Shown piece after piece: positions 27,805-36,378 of a stretch of DNA of 64,000 bases. The stretch lies in the NCBI RefSeq assembly GCF_003330765.1, contig NZ_CP024902.1, positions 1,922,001 to 1,986,000 of the forward strand, written 5' to 3'. The translations under genes were made by a program, and so were the position numbers. Position 1 is the stretch's first letter; every line of letters starts with the position of its first letter. This DNA comes from Burkholderia pyrrocinia. Its GTDB lineage: Bacteria > Pseudomonadota > Gammaproteobacteria > Burkholderiales > Burkholderiaceae. The notes below the pieces were generated by a model. The model was not told the origin of the DNA and did no database searches. It saw nothing but the letters and a program-made list of their open reading frames with translations.

Positions 27805-30507
27805 TCAGGGCGCGCTTTCGAGCAGGCCGAGCACCAGCGCGCGGCGCACCACATGTTTGCGCGAGCTGGCGTCGAGCTTGCCGAACAGGTTCTTCAGGTG
27901 CCACTTCACGGTTTCCTCGCCGACGGCGAGCGCGACCGCGATCTCCTTGTTCGACAGGTTGCGCGCGAGCAGCTCGAGAATCGCGCGCTCCTTCGGCGTC
28001 AGCACGACGCTCGGCACTGCGCGCGGGCTGGCCGCAACGCGCGGCGCGGGCGGCACGATGCGCGGCTGCGGCAGCGCGTGCCGCGCGGGACCGTCGCCGG
28101 CGGCCGCCTCGTCGCCGACGCGGCGCGCCCAGTCGGCGACGGCCGGATGCGCGTCGGCGAGCGTGCGCGTCAACCCGAACATGTCCGCGAGGTTCATCGC
28201 CTCGTCGAGCAGCGCGCGGCCGCTGCGCCCCGACTGTTCGAGCGCAAACGCGCTGAGCGCCATGATCTCGATGCGCGCGCGCCCCATGCTCATTTCGCGG
28301 GCCAGCACGACCGCTTCGTCGAGCGCCGCGCACGCGTCGTCCCAGCGGCGTGCGGCGAGCGCCGCGCCCGCATGCGCGGTCGCCTGCAGCAGCACGACGG
28401 GGCGCCGCCACAGCGGCCCGTGCGCCGGAAACTCGGCCGCGGCGATCGCGTCGATCCGCTCGACGAGCGCATGGCAGGTCGCTTCGCGATAGCGCGCCGC
28501 GTGAATGCGCACCTGTTCGGCGAGACTCGCGACCGACAGGCGCGGCAGCCGGCGCGCGACGCCCATCGCATCGAGCGCCTCGAGCAAGTCGATCGCGCGG
28601 TGCTCGACGCCGCGCAGCAGCGCGATGCGCGCGGCGGTGCGATAGCCGAGCAGTACGGTGTCGGGCGTGCCCGCGTGTTCGAGCACGTCGAGCCGGTTCG
28701 CGAGCAACGCGGCGGCCTGGTCGACGCGGTCGGCCTCGTACGCGATCGCCGCGCACATCGCCGCGAGCATGCAGGTCAGCGGATGGCGGCGCCCGAGATC
28801 GGCTTCCGCGCGCGCCAGCGCCGGCGACAGCGCATCGTCGGCGAGCCGGATCTGGCCTTCTTCGAAGTAGCTCAGGCCCGTGATCAGCTCGCCCCAGCGC
28901 GCGACGTAGCCGAACCCGGCCGCTGTCTCGCCGCGCGGCGCGGCCTGCTGGAACCGACGCGCCTGGGCCGGTTCGCCGACGATGATCGCGCGCGCCGACA
29001 GCCGGTTCGCGTGCATCTGCGCCAGCCACGTCGTCGCCGGCGGCGTGAAGTCGGCCCACGGTTCGAACAGTTCGACGAAGCGGTCGATTTCGTCGGCGTA
29101 ATACGCGGCCGCGCTGAGAATCAGCGCGCATTCGTAGCGCATTGCCGCAGGCGTGCCGGTATCCGCGAGGATGCCCGCGATCTGGCGCTGCGCCTCGACA
29201 TGGCGCTCGCCGAGCGCCAGCGCCCAGGCGACCGCGATCCGCAGCGTCGGACGCTTGTCGAGCTCCGCGTCGGGCAACAGCGCGAGCCAGTCGAGCACGT
29301 CGTTGATGTGGCCCTGCTTGATCGCATCCTCGAGACAGCGCTGCGCGAGCGCATACGCGGCCTCGAACTGGCCGGCCGCATACGCGTGGCGCGCGGCTTC
29401 CCCGGTCATCCCGTGCGCATCGAGCCACGCGGCCGCGCGCGCATGCAGCACGCTGCGCTCGACATCCGGGCCCGCGGCCAGGCGGTCGCGCAGCGTGTCG
29501 CGCACGAGCGGATGCAGCCGGCACCAGTCCGAATCGTCCGACGCGATGAACAGCGGCGTGTCGCGCGCAAGCCGCGCGAGACGGTCGGGCGCGTCCGCAT
29601 CGTCGAGCAGCGCGGCGCACAGCGACGGATGCAGGCGATCGGCGACGCTCGTGCGGGTCAGGAACGCGGTGTCGTCGGCCGACAGGTTCGCGAGCAGCAG
29701 CTCGACAAGCCGGTCGCGCGTGCCGTCCACGCGGGCGGCGAGCGCGTCGACCGCCTGGCGCGGATCGGGCGAGCGCGCCATCGCGGCCATCGCGAGCTGC
29801 AGCCCGAGCGGCCAGCCGTCGACGCGTTCGAACAGCCGCGCGCACGCGTCGGCGTCGACGCGCTGCGCAAAGCGCGCGCCGACCAGCGCGATCGTCTCGT
29901 CTAGCGTGAAGCGCAGCCAGTCGGGGCCCGCGAGCGTGCATTGCCCGCCGGCGAGCAGATCGCCGGCCGCGTGATCCAGCCCGCGCCGCGCCGCGACGAC
30001 GACACGCAGGTTTTGCGGCGCGTTGTGCAGCACGTAGGTCAGCGCGTCGAGGCCGGCGGCCGGCAGCCGCTCCGCGTCGTCGACGATCAGGAGCGCGTCG
30101 ATCGACAGTTGCGCAACCTCGGCCAGCCACGCGGTCAGGCCCTCCAGCGCGCGGGCCGGGTCGGCCGCGCCGCCCGGGATCAGGCGCCCGAAGCCCGGCC
30201 GCGCGCAGCCGGTCCGCACTGCCTGCACGAGCCCCTGCAGCAACCGCGGCGCGTCGTCGCGCTCGTCGGCCGACAGCCATACGACCGCGCGGCCGAGCGC
30301 AAGGTATTCGCGGCGCCATTGCGCGAGCAGCGACGTCTTGCCGTAACCGGCCGGCGCCTGCACGAGCGTGACCGGACGGCCGTCGAAAGCCGGCGCGGCG
30401 AGGCTCAGCCGCGCGCGGGCGAGCAACTGCGCCGGCACGCGCGGCGCGGTTGTCTTCAGGACCAGTTCGGTGGGGGGCGCGTCGGCGCGATCGGGTGGGT
30501 GGGCCAT
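27805..30507 (-). CDS. MalT-like LuxR-family ATP-dependent transcriptional regulator
   Basis: A 900-residue regulator of the STAND/MalT (LAL) class. An N-terminal NTPase has Walker A APAGYGKTSLL (about residues 50-60) and a Walker B-like ALLIVDDAERL. A long TPR-like helical repeat region follows, and a C-terminal LuxR HTH (TPKERAILELLARNLSNKEIAVALAVGEETVKWHLKNLFGKL) ends the protein. Such proteins oligomerise on ATP and an inducer and activate nearby genes. The ATG at 30507 is chosen because ELVLKTTAPRVPAQLLARARL, the family N-terminus, follows; the longer frame is non-conserved. It is divergent from the Usp/hemerythrin-like gene. Confidence 0.92.
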   Translation of the reverse strand: MAHPPDRADAPPTELVLKTTAPRVPAQLLARARLSLAAPAFDGRPVTLVQAPAGYGKTSLLAQWRREYLALGRAVVWLSADERDDAPRLLQGLVQAVRTGCARPGFGRLIPGGAADPARALEGLTAWLAEVAQLSIDALLIVDDAERLPAAGLDALTYVLHNAPQNLRVVVAARRGLDHAAGDLLAGGQCTLAGPDWLRFTLDETIALVGARFAQRVDADACARLFERVDGWPLGLQLAMAAMARSPDPRQAVDALAARVDGTRDRLVELLLANLSADDTAFLTRTSVADRLHPSLCAALLDDADAPDRLARLARDTPLFIASDDSDWCRLHPLVRDTLRDRLAAGPDVERSVLHARAAAWLDAHGMTGEAARHAYAAGQFEAAYALAQRCLEDAIKQGHINDVLDWLALLPDAELDKRPTLRIAVAWALALGERHVEAQRQIAGILADTGTPAAMRYECALILSAAAYYADEIDRFVELFEPWADFTPPATTWLAQMHANRLSARAIIVGEPAQARRFQQAAPRGETAAGFGYVARWGELITGLSYFEEGQIRLADDALSPALARAEADLGRRHPLTCMLAAMCAAIAYEADRVDQAAALLANRLDVLEHAGTPDTVLLGYRTAARIALLRGVEHRAIDLLEALDAMGVARRLPRLSVASLAEQVRIHAARYREATCHALVERIDAIAAAEFPAHGPLWRRPVVLLQATAHAGAALAARRWDDACAALDEAVVLAREMSMGRARIEIMALSAFALEQSGRSGRALLDEAMNLADMFGLTRTLADAHPAVADWARRVGDEAAAGDGPARHALPQPRIVPPAPRVAASPRAVPSVVLTPKERAILELLARNLSNKEIAVALAVGEETVKWHLKNLFGKLDASSRKHVVRRALVLGLLESAP

Positions 30508-30685
30508 CGAGGCAGCAGTCGGAATCAGGCGGTGCCGTACGGGCCAGCGTCCGGGGTGGGCGTGGGGGGAAGGATCGGCCGAACCACCTTCGCGCGTCAA
30601 TCCCCCCCGCGACGAGTGGGGCCGCGCCGGCGCCGCGCCGATAGCATGGGTTTCATGCATGACGAACGCAACGAGGAGGGATGCC

Positions 30686-30736
30686 ATGGACATCGTATCG
30701 ACCGGCGCGCGGCGCAGCGCGCCGACCGCCCGATAA
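30686..30736 (+). CDS. Putative 16-residue leader peptide upstream of Usp gene
   Basis: An ATG at 30686 lies 6 nt after a strong GAGGAGG ribosome binding site and opens a 16-codon ORF (MDIVSTGARRSAPTAR) ending in TAA 13 nt before the next gene's start. The binding site is better than that of the following gene, which suggests the short ORF is translated and may couple or attenuate downstream expression. No known leader-peptide family is recognised and no attenuator hairpin was established. Confidence 0.4.
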   Translation: MDIVSTGARRSAPTAR

Positions 30737-30749
30737 GCGGAGCGGCGCG

Positions 30750-31652
30750 ATGTACCGCCATCTGCTCGTGACGGTCGACGGCGCGCCCGGCGGCATCGAC
30801 GCGATCGGCCATGCGCTCGAACTGGCGCGCGCGGTCGGCGCACGGGTCACGTTCGCGCTGCCCGGCGCCGCACCGGACTCGCGTTTATCCGGAGCGCGGC
30901 AGCCGGAACACGGTGCGAAAGTGGAAGCGGCCGCGCGGGCGCAGGGCCTGTCCCATGCGATTGCCGCAGCAGGCGACGCGTCGCCCGGCGCGCTCGCCGC
31001 CGAGCTCGGCTGCGACCTGATCGGCGTCGCGGCGCTGCCGCACGATGCCGATGCGACGGCCTGCGCACAGCGGCAGCACCTGCTCGCGACGAGCGGCGTA
31101 CCGGTGCTCGTGTGCACGTTGCAACGTTCGCCGGCCGAGGCACGCGCGATGGCCCGCTGCCTCGATGCGCATCGCGCGGTCGGCGTGCTGCTGCAAGCGC
31201 TGATGACTTCCGGCGAAGCCGCGAACGGACCGCAGCGGCAAGCAGTCGACGCGCAGGATGCGCTGGCGTCACTCGCCGCGCTGCAGAACGCGCGTTTCGG
31301 CACGGCCGCCGAAGCGCGGCTCTTCGCGGCATTGCGCGTCCGTGCGGAGTGCGTCGCGGCCGAACTGGACGAACTCGACCGCCAGCGGCAGCGTGACGCG
31401 CAAGCACTAGACGCGCTCGCGCGGATCGCCGAAGACGGGCTGCCGTCGACCGCGTTCGATGCGGCGCTGGCCCGCTATACGCACAGCGCGTTCGAGCAGA
31501 TGGGACGGATGGAAGGCGTGATTTTCCCGGCCGCGCGGCGCTACCTGGGCGACGCCGACTGGATCGAACTGGACGAATTGCTGGCGGGCGACGCAACTGC
31601 GACGCCGCCCGGCGCGAACGAACCCGACGATGCGCGACGCGCATCCGACTGA
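30750..31652 (+). CDS. Universal-stress domain fused to degenerate hemerythrin-like domain
   Basis: A 300-residue two-domain protein. Residues 1 to about 125 resemble a universal stress (UspA) fold: MYRHLLVTVDG, alternating strands and helices, and a SGVPVLVC closing strand. Residues about 130-285 fit the four-helix HHE/hemerythrin layout (CLDAHRAVGVLLQALM; YTHSAFEQMGRMEGVIFPAARRYL; DADWIELDELL), but several usual iron-binding His are missing. A role in stress sensing is inferred only. GGAG lies 7 nt before the ATG. Divergent from the MalT-like regulator, which may control it. Confidence 0.72.
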   Translation: MYRHLLVTVDGAPGGIDAIGHALELARAVGARVTFALPGAAPDSRLSGARQPEHGAKVEAAARAQGLSHAIAAAGDASPGALAAELGCDLIGVAALPHDADATACAQRQHLLATSGVPVLVCTLQRSPAEARAMARCLDAHRAVGVLLQALMTSGEAANGPQRQAVDAQDALASLAALQNARFGTAAEARLFAALRVRAECVAAELDELDRQRQRDAQALDALARIAEDGLPSTAFDAALARYTHSAFEQMGRMEGVIFPAARRYLGDADWIELDELLAGDATATPPGANEPDDARRASD

Positions 31653-31671
31653 CACCATTACGGAGAACAAG

Positions 31672-32652
31672 ATGGCACATGCAGTGCGATTCCATGAAAC
31701 CGGCGGCCCCGACGTGCTGCGCTGGGAAGCAGTCGACGTCGGCGACCCGGGCCCCGGCCAGGTTCGCCTGCGGCACGACGCGGTCGGCCTGAATTTCGCC
31801 GACACGTATTTCCGCAGCGGCCTGTATCCGGTTCCGCTGCCGTCCGGCATCGGCGTCGAGGCGGCCGGCGTGGTCGAGGCCGTCGGCCCCGGCGTGACGA
31901 ACGTCACCGCCGGCGATCGCGTGACCTACACGGGCTTCCTGAACACGCTCGGCGCATACAGCACCGAACGGCTGATTGCGGCCGCGCCACTCGTCAAGCT
32001 GCCGGCCGGCATCGCGTGCGAAACCGCCGCGGCGATGACGATGCGCGGCCTGACTTCAGCTTACCTGCTGCGCCGCATCCACGCGTTCGCGCCGGGCGAC
32101 ACGCTGCTGCTGCATGCGGCCGCCGGCGGCGTCGGGCTGATCGTGTCGCAATGGGCGAAGCTGCTCGGGCTCACGGTGATCGGCACCGTGTCCAGCGAGC
32201 ACAAGGCCGACGTCGCCCGCGCGCACGGCTGCGACCACACGATCGACTACAGCCGCGAGGATGTCGCGAAACGCGTGCGCGAACTGACAGGCGGCGCCGG
32301 CGTCGACGTCGTGTTCGACAGCGTCGGCAAGGACACCTTCGAAGGCTCGCTCGATTCGCTGAAGCGGCGCGGGCTGATGGTGTGCGTCGGCACCGCGTCG
32401 GGCCCGATCCCGCCGTTCGACCCGCAGCGCCTCGCGATGAAGGGCTCGTTGTACCTGACGCGCCCGGCGCTGGCCGACTACATCGCCGATCCGGCCGAGA
32501 AGAACGACCTGGCCGGCGAACTGTTCGCGCACGTCGCCGCCGGCCGCATCCGGATCGAGATCAACCAGCGCTATGCGCTGCAGGACGCCGCGCAGGCACA
32601 CCGCGATCTCGAATCGCGCAAGACGACCGGTTCGTCGGTGTTCATCGTCTGA
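31672..32652 (+). CDS. NADPH:quinone oxidoreductase (zeta-crystallin type)
   Basis: A 326-residue medium-chain reductase of the Qor family without zinc ligands. The N-terminal HETGGPDVLRWEAVDV and NFADTYFRSGLYPVPLPSGIGVEAAG match Qor, and AAAGGVGLIVSQWAKLLG is the NADPH-binding Rossmann turn. It reduces quinones, by one- or two-electron transfer depending on the member. It follows the Usp gene after 19 nt and precedes a dioxygenase gene by 10 nt, probably one transcript. Confidence 0.95.
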   Translation: MAHAVRFHETGGPDVLRWEAVDVGDPGPGQVRLRHDAVGLNFADTYFRSGLYPVPLPSGIGVEAAGVVEAVGPGVTNVTAGDRVTYTGFLNTLGAYSTERLIAAAPLVKLPAGIACETAAAMTMRGLTSAYLLRRIHAFAPGDTLLLHAAAGGVGLIVSQWAKLLGLTVIGTVSSEHKADVARAHGCDHTIDYSREDVAKRVRELTGGAGVDVVFDSVGKDTFEGSLDSLKRRGLMVCVGTASGPIPPFDPQRLAMKGSLYLTRPALADYIADPAEKNDLAGELFAHVAAGRIRIEINQRYALQDAAQAHRDLESRKTTGSSVFIV

Positions 32653-32662
32653 GGAGGCGCGC

Positions 32663-33511
32663 ATGCGAGTCGAACCCCTGACCTGCGCGATCGGCGCGGA
32701 ACTGCTGGATGTGAGCCTCGCCGACGCCGTGCACGACGACGGCCTGTTCGCCGAGATCCGCGCGCAGTTGCTCCGGCATCGCGTGCTGTTCCTGCGCGAT
32801 CAGGACATCACGCGCGCCGAGCACGTCGCGTTCGCGCGGCGCTTCGGCGAACTCGAGGATCATCCGGTCGCCGGCAGCGACCCCGAGCACCCGGGGCTCG
32901 TGCGGATCTACAAGTCGCCCGACCAGCCGAACGACCGCTACGAGAATGCGTGGCACAGCGATGCGAGCTGGCGCGTGGCGCCGCCGTTCGGCTGTGTGCT
33001 GCGCTGCGTCGAAGGTCCGCCGGTTGGCGGCGACACGATGTGGGCGAACATGGTGCTCGCGTACGAGAACCTGCCCGCGCACGTGAAGCAGCAGATCGAC
33101 GGGTTGCGCGCGCGCCACAGCATCGAGGCGAGCTTCGGCGCGGCGATGCCGATCGACAAGCGCCTGGCGCTGAAAGCGCAGTATCCGGACGCCGAGCATC
33201 CGGTCGTGCGCACGCATCCCGAAACGGGCGAGAAAGTGCTGTACGTGAATGCGTTCGCGACGCACTTCACGAACTTCCACACGCCCGAGCGCGTGCGTTT
33301 CGGGCAGGACGCGAACCCCGGCGCGGGGCAATTGCTGCAATACCTGATCAGCCAGGCCTATATCCCCGAATACCAGGTGCGCTGGCGCTGGAAGAAGAAC
33401 AGCGTCGCGATCTGGGACAACCGCAGCACCCAGCATTACGCGGTGATGGACTACCCGCCGTGCGTCCGCAGGATGGAGCGCGCGGGCATCGTCGGCGACG
33501 TGCCGTTCTGA
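32663..33511 (+). CDS. TauD/TfdA family Fe(II)/2-oxoglutarate dioxygenase
   Basis: A 282-residue non-haem iron dioxygenase of the TauD/TfdA family, coupling oxidation of a substrate to decarboxylation of 2-oxoglutarate. The metal triad is visible: H98 and D100 in AWHSDASW and H258 in WDNRSTQH; R269/R270 are candidates for binding the 2-oxoglutarate carboxylate. The substrate cannot be assigned and need not be taurine, as no sulfonate transporter is adjacent. GGAGG precedes the ATG at 32663. Confidence 0.93.
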   Translation: MRVEPLTCAIGAELLDVSLADAVHDDGLFAEIRAQLLRHRVLFLRDQDITRAEHVAFARRFGELEDHPVAGSDPEHPGLVRIYKSPDQPNDRYENAWHSDASWRVAPPFGCVLRCVEGPPVGGDTMWANMVLAYENLPAHVKQQIDGLRARHSIEASFGAAMPIDKRLALKAQYPDAEHPVVRTHPETGEKVLYVNAFATHFTNFHTPERVRFGQDANPGAGQLLQYLISQAYIPEYQVRWRWKKNSVAIWDNRSTQHYAVMDYPPCVRRMERAGIVGDVPF

Positions 33512-33628
33512 GCGAGCCCGCCCCGTAACCGATCCGCAACCCCTTGCAACGCGCCGGACATGCCATCCGGCGTGGCGGGATACGCACGCCCGTACGCCCG
33601 AACACAACGATTTCCTCTGGAGGAAGAC

Positions 33629-33994
33629 ATGCAATTTCTCGACGATTCGCCGCACCCGGAAAACCAGGACAAGGTAGTCATCACGGTCGCGCCGTACGGC
33701 CCCGAATGGATGCCCGCCGATTTTCCGGAAGACAGTCCGGTGACGATGGACGAGCACGTGCAGAAGGCCGTCGACTGCTACAACGCGGACGCGACGGTGC
33801 TGCACATGCATGTGCGCGAGCTCGACGGCGCGTGCATCACGCTCGAATCGCCGATGAAGAACGTGCTGCCGATCAACACGATCGCGAACCGGATCGGCGT
33901 GCAGTACGACGACGTCGACGAAACGCTCGCGCAGCTCGGGATGGTGCCGAACCGCCGGCCGGGCCAGGTGAGCGTGCCGCTGCGGGCAGCCTGA
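33629..33994 (+). CDS. Truncated DUF849/BKACE-like protein with internal deletions
   Basis: A 121-residue ORF whose start (QFLDDSPHPENQDKVVITV, then PEWMPADFPEDSPVTMDEHVQKAVDCYN) is that of the beta-keto acid cleavage enzyme (BKACE, DUF849) family. The family is normally about 300-350 residues. After HMHVRELDG, which keeps the metal-binding HxH, the sequence jumps to a C-terminal-like LESPMKNVLPINTIANRIG, and again to DETLAQLGMVPNRRPGQ, the usual end. The catalytic barrel middle is missing, yet the frame is intact. GGAGG precedes the ATG. It is either a decaying gene or a small derived protein. Confidence 0.75.
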   Translation: MQFLDDSPHPENQDKVVITVAPYGPEWMPADFPEDSPVTMDEHVQKAVDCYNADATVLHMHVRELDGACITLESPMKNVLPINTIANRIGVQYDDVDETLAQLGMVPNRRPGQVSVPLRAA

Positions 33995-34150
33995 CGCGCC
34001 GCGCATCCGGGCGGCCCGCAAACGCCGCCCGCCGATCGATGAGGTGCGGCACCCATCCTCGCGCAGCGCGCGAGGCAAGCTCCGCCGAACGGGGCGGGGC
34101 CGCGCAAGCCGCGCCGGTGCGTTGCCGCACCGGTGCCGGAGGAGACACGC

Positions 34151-35479
34151 ATGTTGATTCATCACGCCGAGCCGTCGTTGCAGGACCTGGCCGCCACCGA
34201 GCAGCGCGCGCCGGCGTACGCCTGGCTCGTGTTCGGGCTGACCGTCGGCCTGCTGCTGTCGGACTACATGTCGCGGCAGGTGCTCAATGCCGTGTTTCCG
34301 CTGCTCAAGCACGCGTGGGGGCTGTCGGACACGCAGCTCGGTTCGCTGAGCGGCGTCGTCGCGCTGCTGGTCGGCCTGCTGACGTTCCCGCTGTCGGTGC
34401 TCGCAGACCGCTTCGGGCGCGTGCGCAGCATCGTGCTGATGGCCGCGTTGTGGAGCGTCGCGACGCTCGGCTGCGCGCTGTCGACCAACTACGTCGAAAT
34501 GCTCGTGTCGCGTGGCCTCGTCGGGCTCGGCGAAGCCGCGTACGGCAGCGTCGGCGTCGCGCTGATCCTCAGCATCTTTCCGGCGCGCCTGCGCGCGACG
34601 CTGACCGGCGCGTTCATGGCCGGCGGCGCGTTCGGCTCGGTGTTCGGGATGGCGCTCGGCGGCCTGGTCGGCGCGCATCTCGGCTGGCGCTGGTCGTTCG
34701 GCGTGATGGCCGCGCTCGGCATCGTGCTGCTCGTCGCGTATCGCTGCGCGGTCACCGAGCGGCGGCTCGCGGCGTGCCGCGTCGAACCGTGCCGGCGCGA
34801 CGGCGACGCGCCGCGCGACCTGCGCGGCAGCGTGCGCGCGCTGATGTCGGGGTTGTTCGCGTCGCGTTCGGTGGTCTGCGCCTATATCGGCAGCGGGCTG
34901 CACCTGTTCGTGCCGGGCGCGCTGTTCGCGTGGCTGCCGAGCTATCTGAACCGCTACTACGCGATGGCGCCCGATCGCGCCGCGGTGCTCGCGGCCGGCT
35001 TCGTGCTGATCGCGGGCGTCGGAATGGTCGGCTGCGGCATCGTCACCGACCGCGTCGGTCGGGCCGACGGCTCGCGCAAATGGCTGACCGCAATCGCGTA
35101 TTGCGTGCTGACGGGCGTCTGCCTCGCGGTCGCGTTCCGGCTGCCGCCCGGGCCGCTGCAGCTCGCGCTGATCTGCGTGGGCATGCTGGTCGGCGCGGGC
35201 GCATCCGGCGCATCGGGCGCGATGGTCGCGAACCTGACGCCGGCCGCGATCCATGCGTCGGCGTTCGCGACGCTCACGCTCGCCAACAACCTGCTCGGCA
35301 TGGCGCCGGGTCCGCTGCTGACGGGGTGGGTCGCCGATCGCGCCGGGCTCGTCGGCGCACTGCAATGGATTCCCGCCGTGCCGCTCGCGGCCGCCGTGCT
35401 GTTCGCGATCGGACGCGCAAGCTACGTGGCCGATCTCGCGCGCGTCGAACGCGAACGGCGCGCGACACAACTTTCCTGA
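34151..35479 (+). CDS. MFS transporter
   Basis: A 442-residue inner-membrane major facilitator with 12 hydrophobic segments. The loop 2-3 motif LADRFGRVRSIVLMAALW is the classical MFS signature, and GLVGLGEAAYGSVGVALI fits the anion/aromatic-acid symporter-like groups. GGAGGAG lies 7 nt before the ATG at 34151. It follows the dioxygenase and DUF849-like genes and precedes a hydrolase gene by 17 nt, suggesting uptake of the substrate of this small module. Confidence 0.92.
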   Translation: MLIHHAEPSLQDLAATEQRAPAYAWLVFGLTVGLLLSDYMSRQVLNAVFPLLKHAWGLSDTQLGSLSGVVALLVGLLTFPLSVLADRFGRVRSIVLMAALWSVATLGCALSTNYVEMLVSRGLVGLGEAAYGSVGVALILSIFPARLRATLTGAFMAGGAFGSVFGMALGGLVGAHLGWRWSFGVMAALGIVLLVAYRCAVTERRLAACRVEPCRRDGDAPRDLRGSVRALMSGLFASRSVVCAYIGSGLHLFVPGALFAWLPSYLNRYYAMAPDRAAVLAAGFVLIAGVGMVGCGIVTDRVGRADGSRKWLTAIAYCVLTGVCLAVAFRLPPGPLQLALICVGMLVGAGASGASGAMVANLTPAAIHASAFATLTLANNLLGMAPGPLLTGWVADRAGLVGALQWIPAVPLAAAVLFAIGRASYVADLARVERERRATQLS

Positions 35480-35496
35480 ACCCTCCCGGAGGCTGC

Positions 35497-36072
35497 ATGA
35501 CCCTGGCGACCGCGCCTACCATCCTGATCGTGCCCGGCTTGCGCGATCACGTCGAAGACCACTGGCAGACGCACCTCGAACGGCGCTTGCCGAACGCGCG
35601 CTCGGTCGCGCCGCTCGAAGCCGACAAGCTGAGCCGCGCCGCACGCGTCGCGGCGCTCGATGCGGCGCTGGCCGCGATCGACGGCCCCGTGATCCTCGTC
35701 GCGCACAGCGCGGGCGTGATGATCACCGTGCACTGGGCGCGGCAGGCCACGCGCGCGATCCATGGCGCGCTGCTCGCGGCGCCGGCCGATCTCGATGCGC
35801 CGATGCCCGCCGGCTATCCTTCGCCCGATGCGATCGACGCGCACGGCTGGACGCCGGTGCCGACCGCACGTCTGCCGTTCCCGAGCATCGTCGCCGCGAG
35901 CCGCAACGATCCGCTCGCGCGCTTCGAACGCGTCGAGGCGCTGGCGGCCGGGTGGGGCAGCCGGCTCGTCGATCTCGGCGAGGTCGGGCACCTGAACCCG
36001 GCGTCCGGGTATGGCGAGTGGCACGATGCAGAGCGGCTGGTCGGGGAAGTGGCGGCGCTCGGCGCGTCCTGA
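35497..36072 (+). CDS. RBBP9/YdeN family serine hydrolase
   Basis: A 191-residue alpha/beta hydrolase of the RBBP9/YdeN group. The oxyanion region ILIVPGLRDHVEDHWQTHLE at the start, the nucleophile S71 in VAHSAGV and the late His in GEVGHLNPASGYGEW form the expected triad with an Asp in ASRNDPLA. Substrates of bacterial members are poorly known. GGAGG sits just before the ATG. Last gene of the run starting at the MFS gene; a GC-rich 7-bp hairpin lies 60 nt downstream. Confidence 0.92.
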   Translation: MTLATAPTILIVPGLRDHVEDHWQTHLERRLPNARSVAPLEADKLSRAARVAALDAALAAIDGPVILVAHSAGVMITVHWARQATRAIHGALLAAPADLDAPMPAGYPSPDAIDAHGWTPVPTARLPFPSIVAASRNDPLARFERVEALAAGWGSRLVDLGEVGHLNPASGYGEWHDAERLVGEVAALGAS

Positions 36073-36378
36073 GTCTCCATCTGCAACGCGCCGGGCCCGA
36101 TCCGGTTTCGGCGCGAACATCCATCACCGTCGGGCCGCCCCGCGGCCCTGAACCGATTCCATTTCGTCGCCCGCTGAGATATGACGTCCTAACACGCCGT
36201 GCAATCGATGCCGCGCCGCCCCACAAAATCGGTCAGCACGCCAATCGTCAACGAAAGGAAGGTTTTTGTCAGGGAAAGTCCCGCCCCGCGCGTCACGGTT
36301 TTTTGTTGACCGACATCGTATAACGCCGTCATGATTTCCCGAAAGAAAGGTCCCATCCACCGACCGAAGTGAGGAGAC
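36073..36378. other. Intergenic region before the ABC importer operon
   Basis: No gene seen. It contains a perfect hairpin GGGCCGC-CCC-GCGGCCC (36132-36148) without a T run, two short T-rich patches (about 36265 and 36300) and a TATAAC hexamer near 36319 that may belong to the promoter of the importer; no matching -35 was identified. GAGGAG directly precedes the ATG of the binding-protein gene. Confidence 0.5.

Noticed and set aside
32642..35470. 942-codon minus-strand ORF
   Set aside because: Antisense to the TauD-like, DUF849-like and MFS genes, with shadow-type composition and no motifs.
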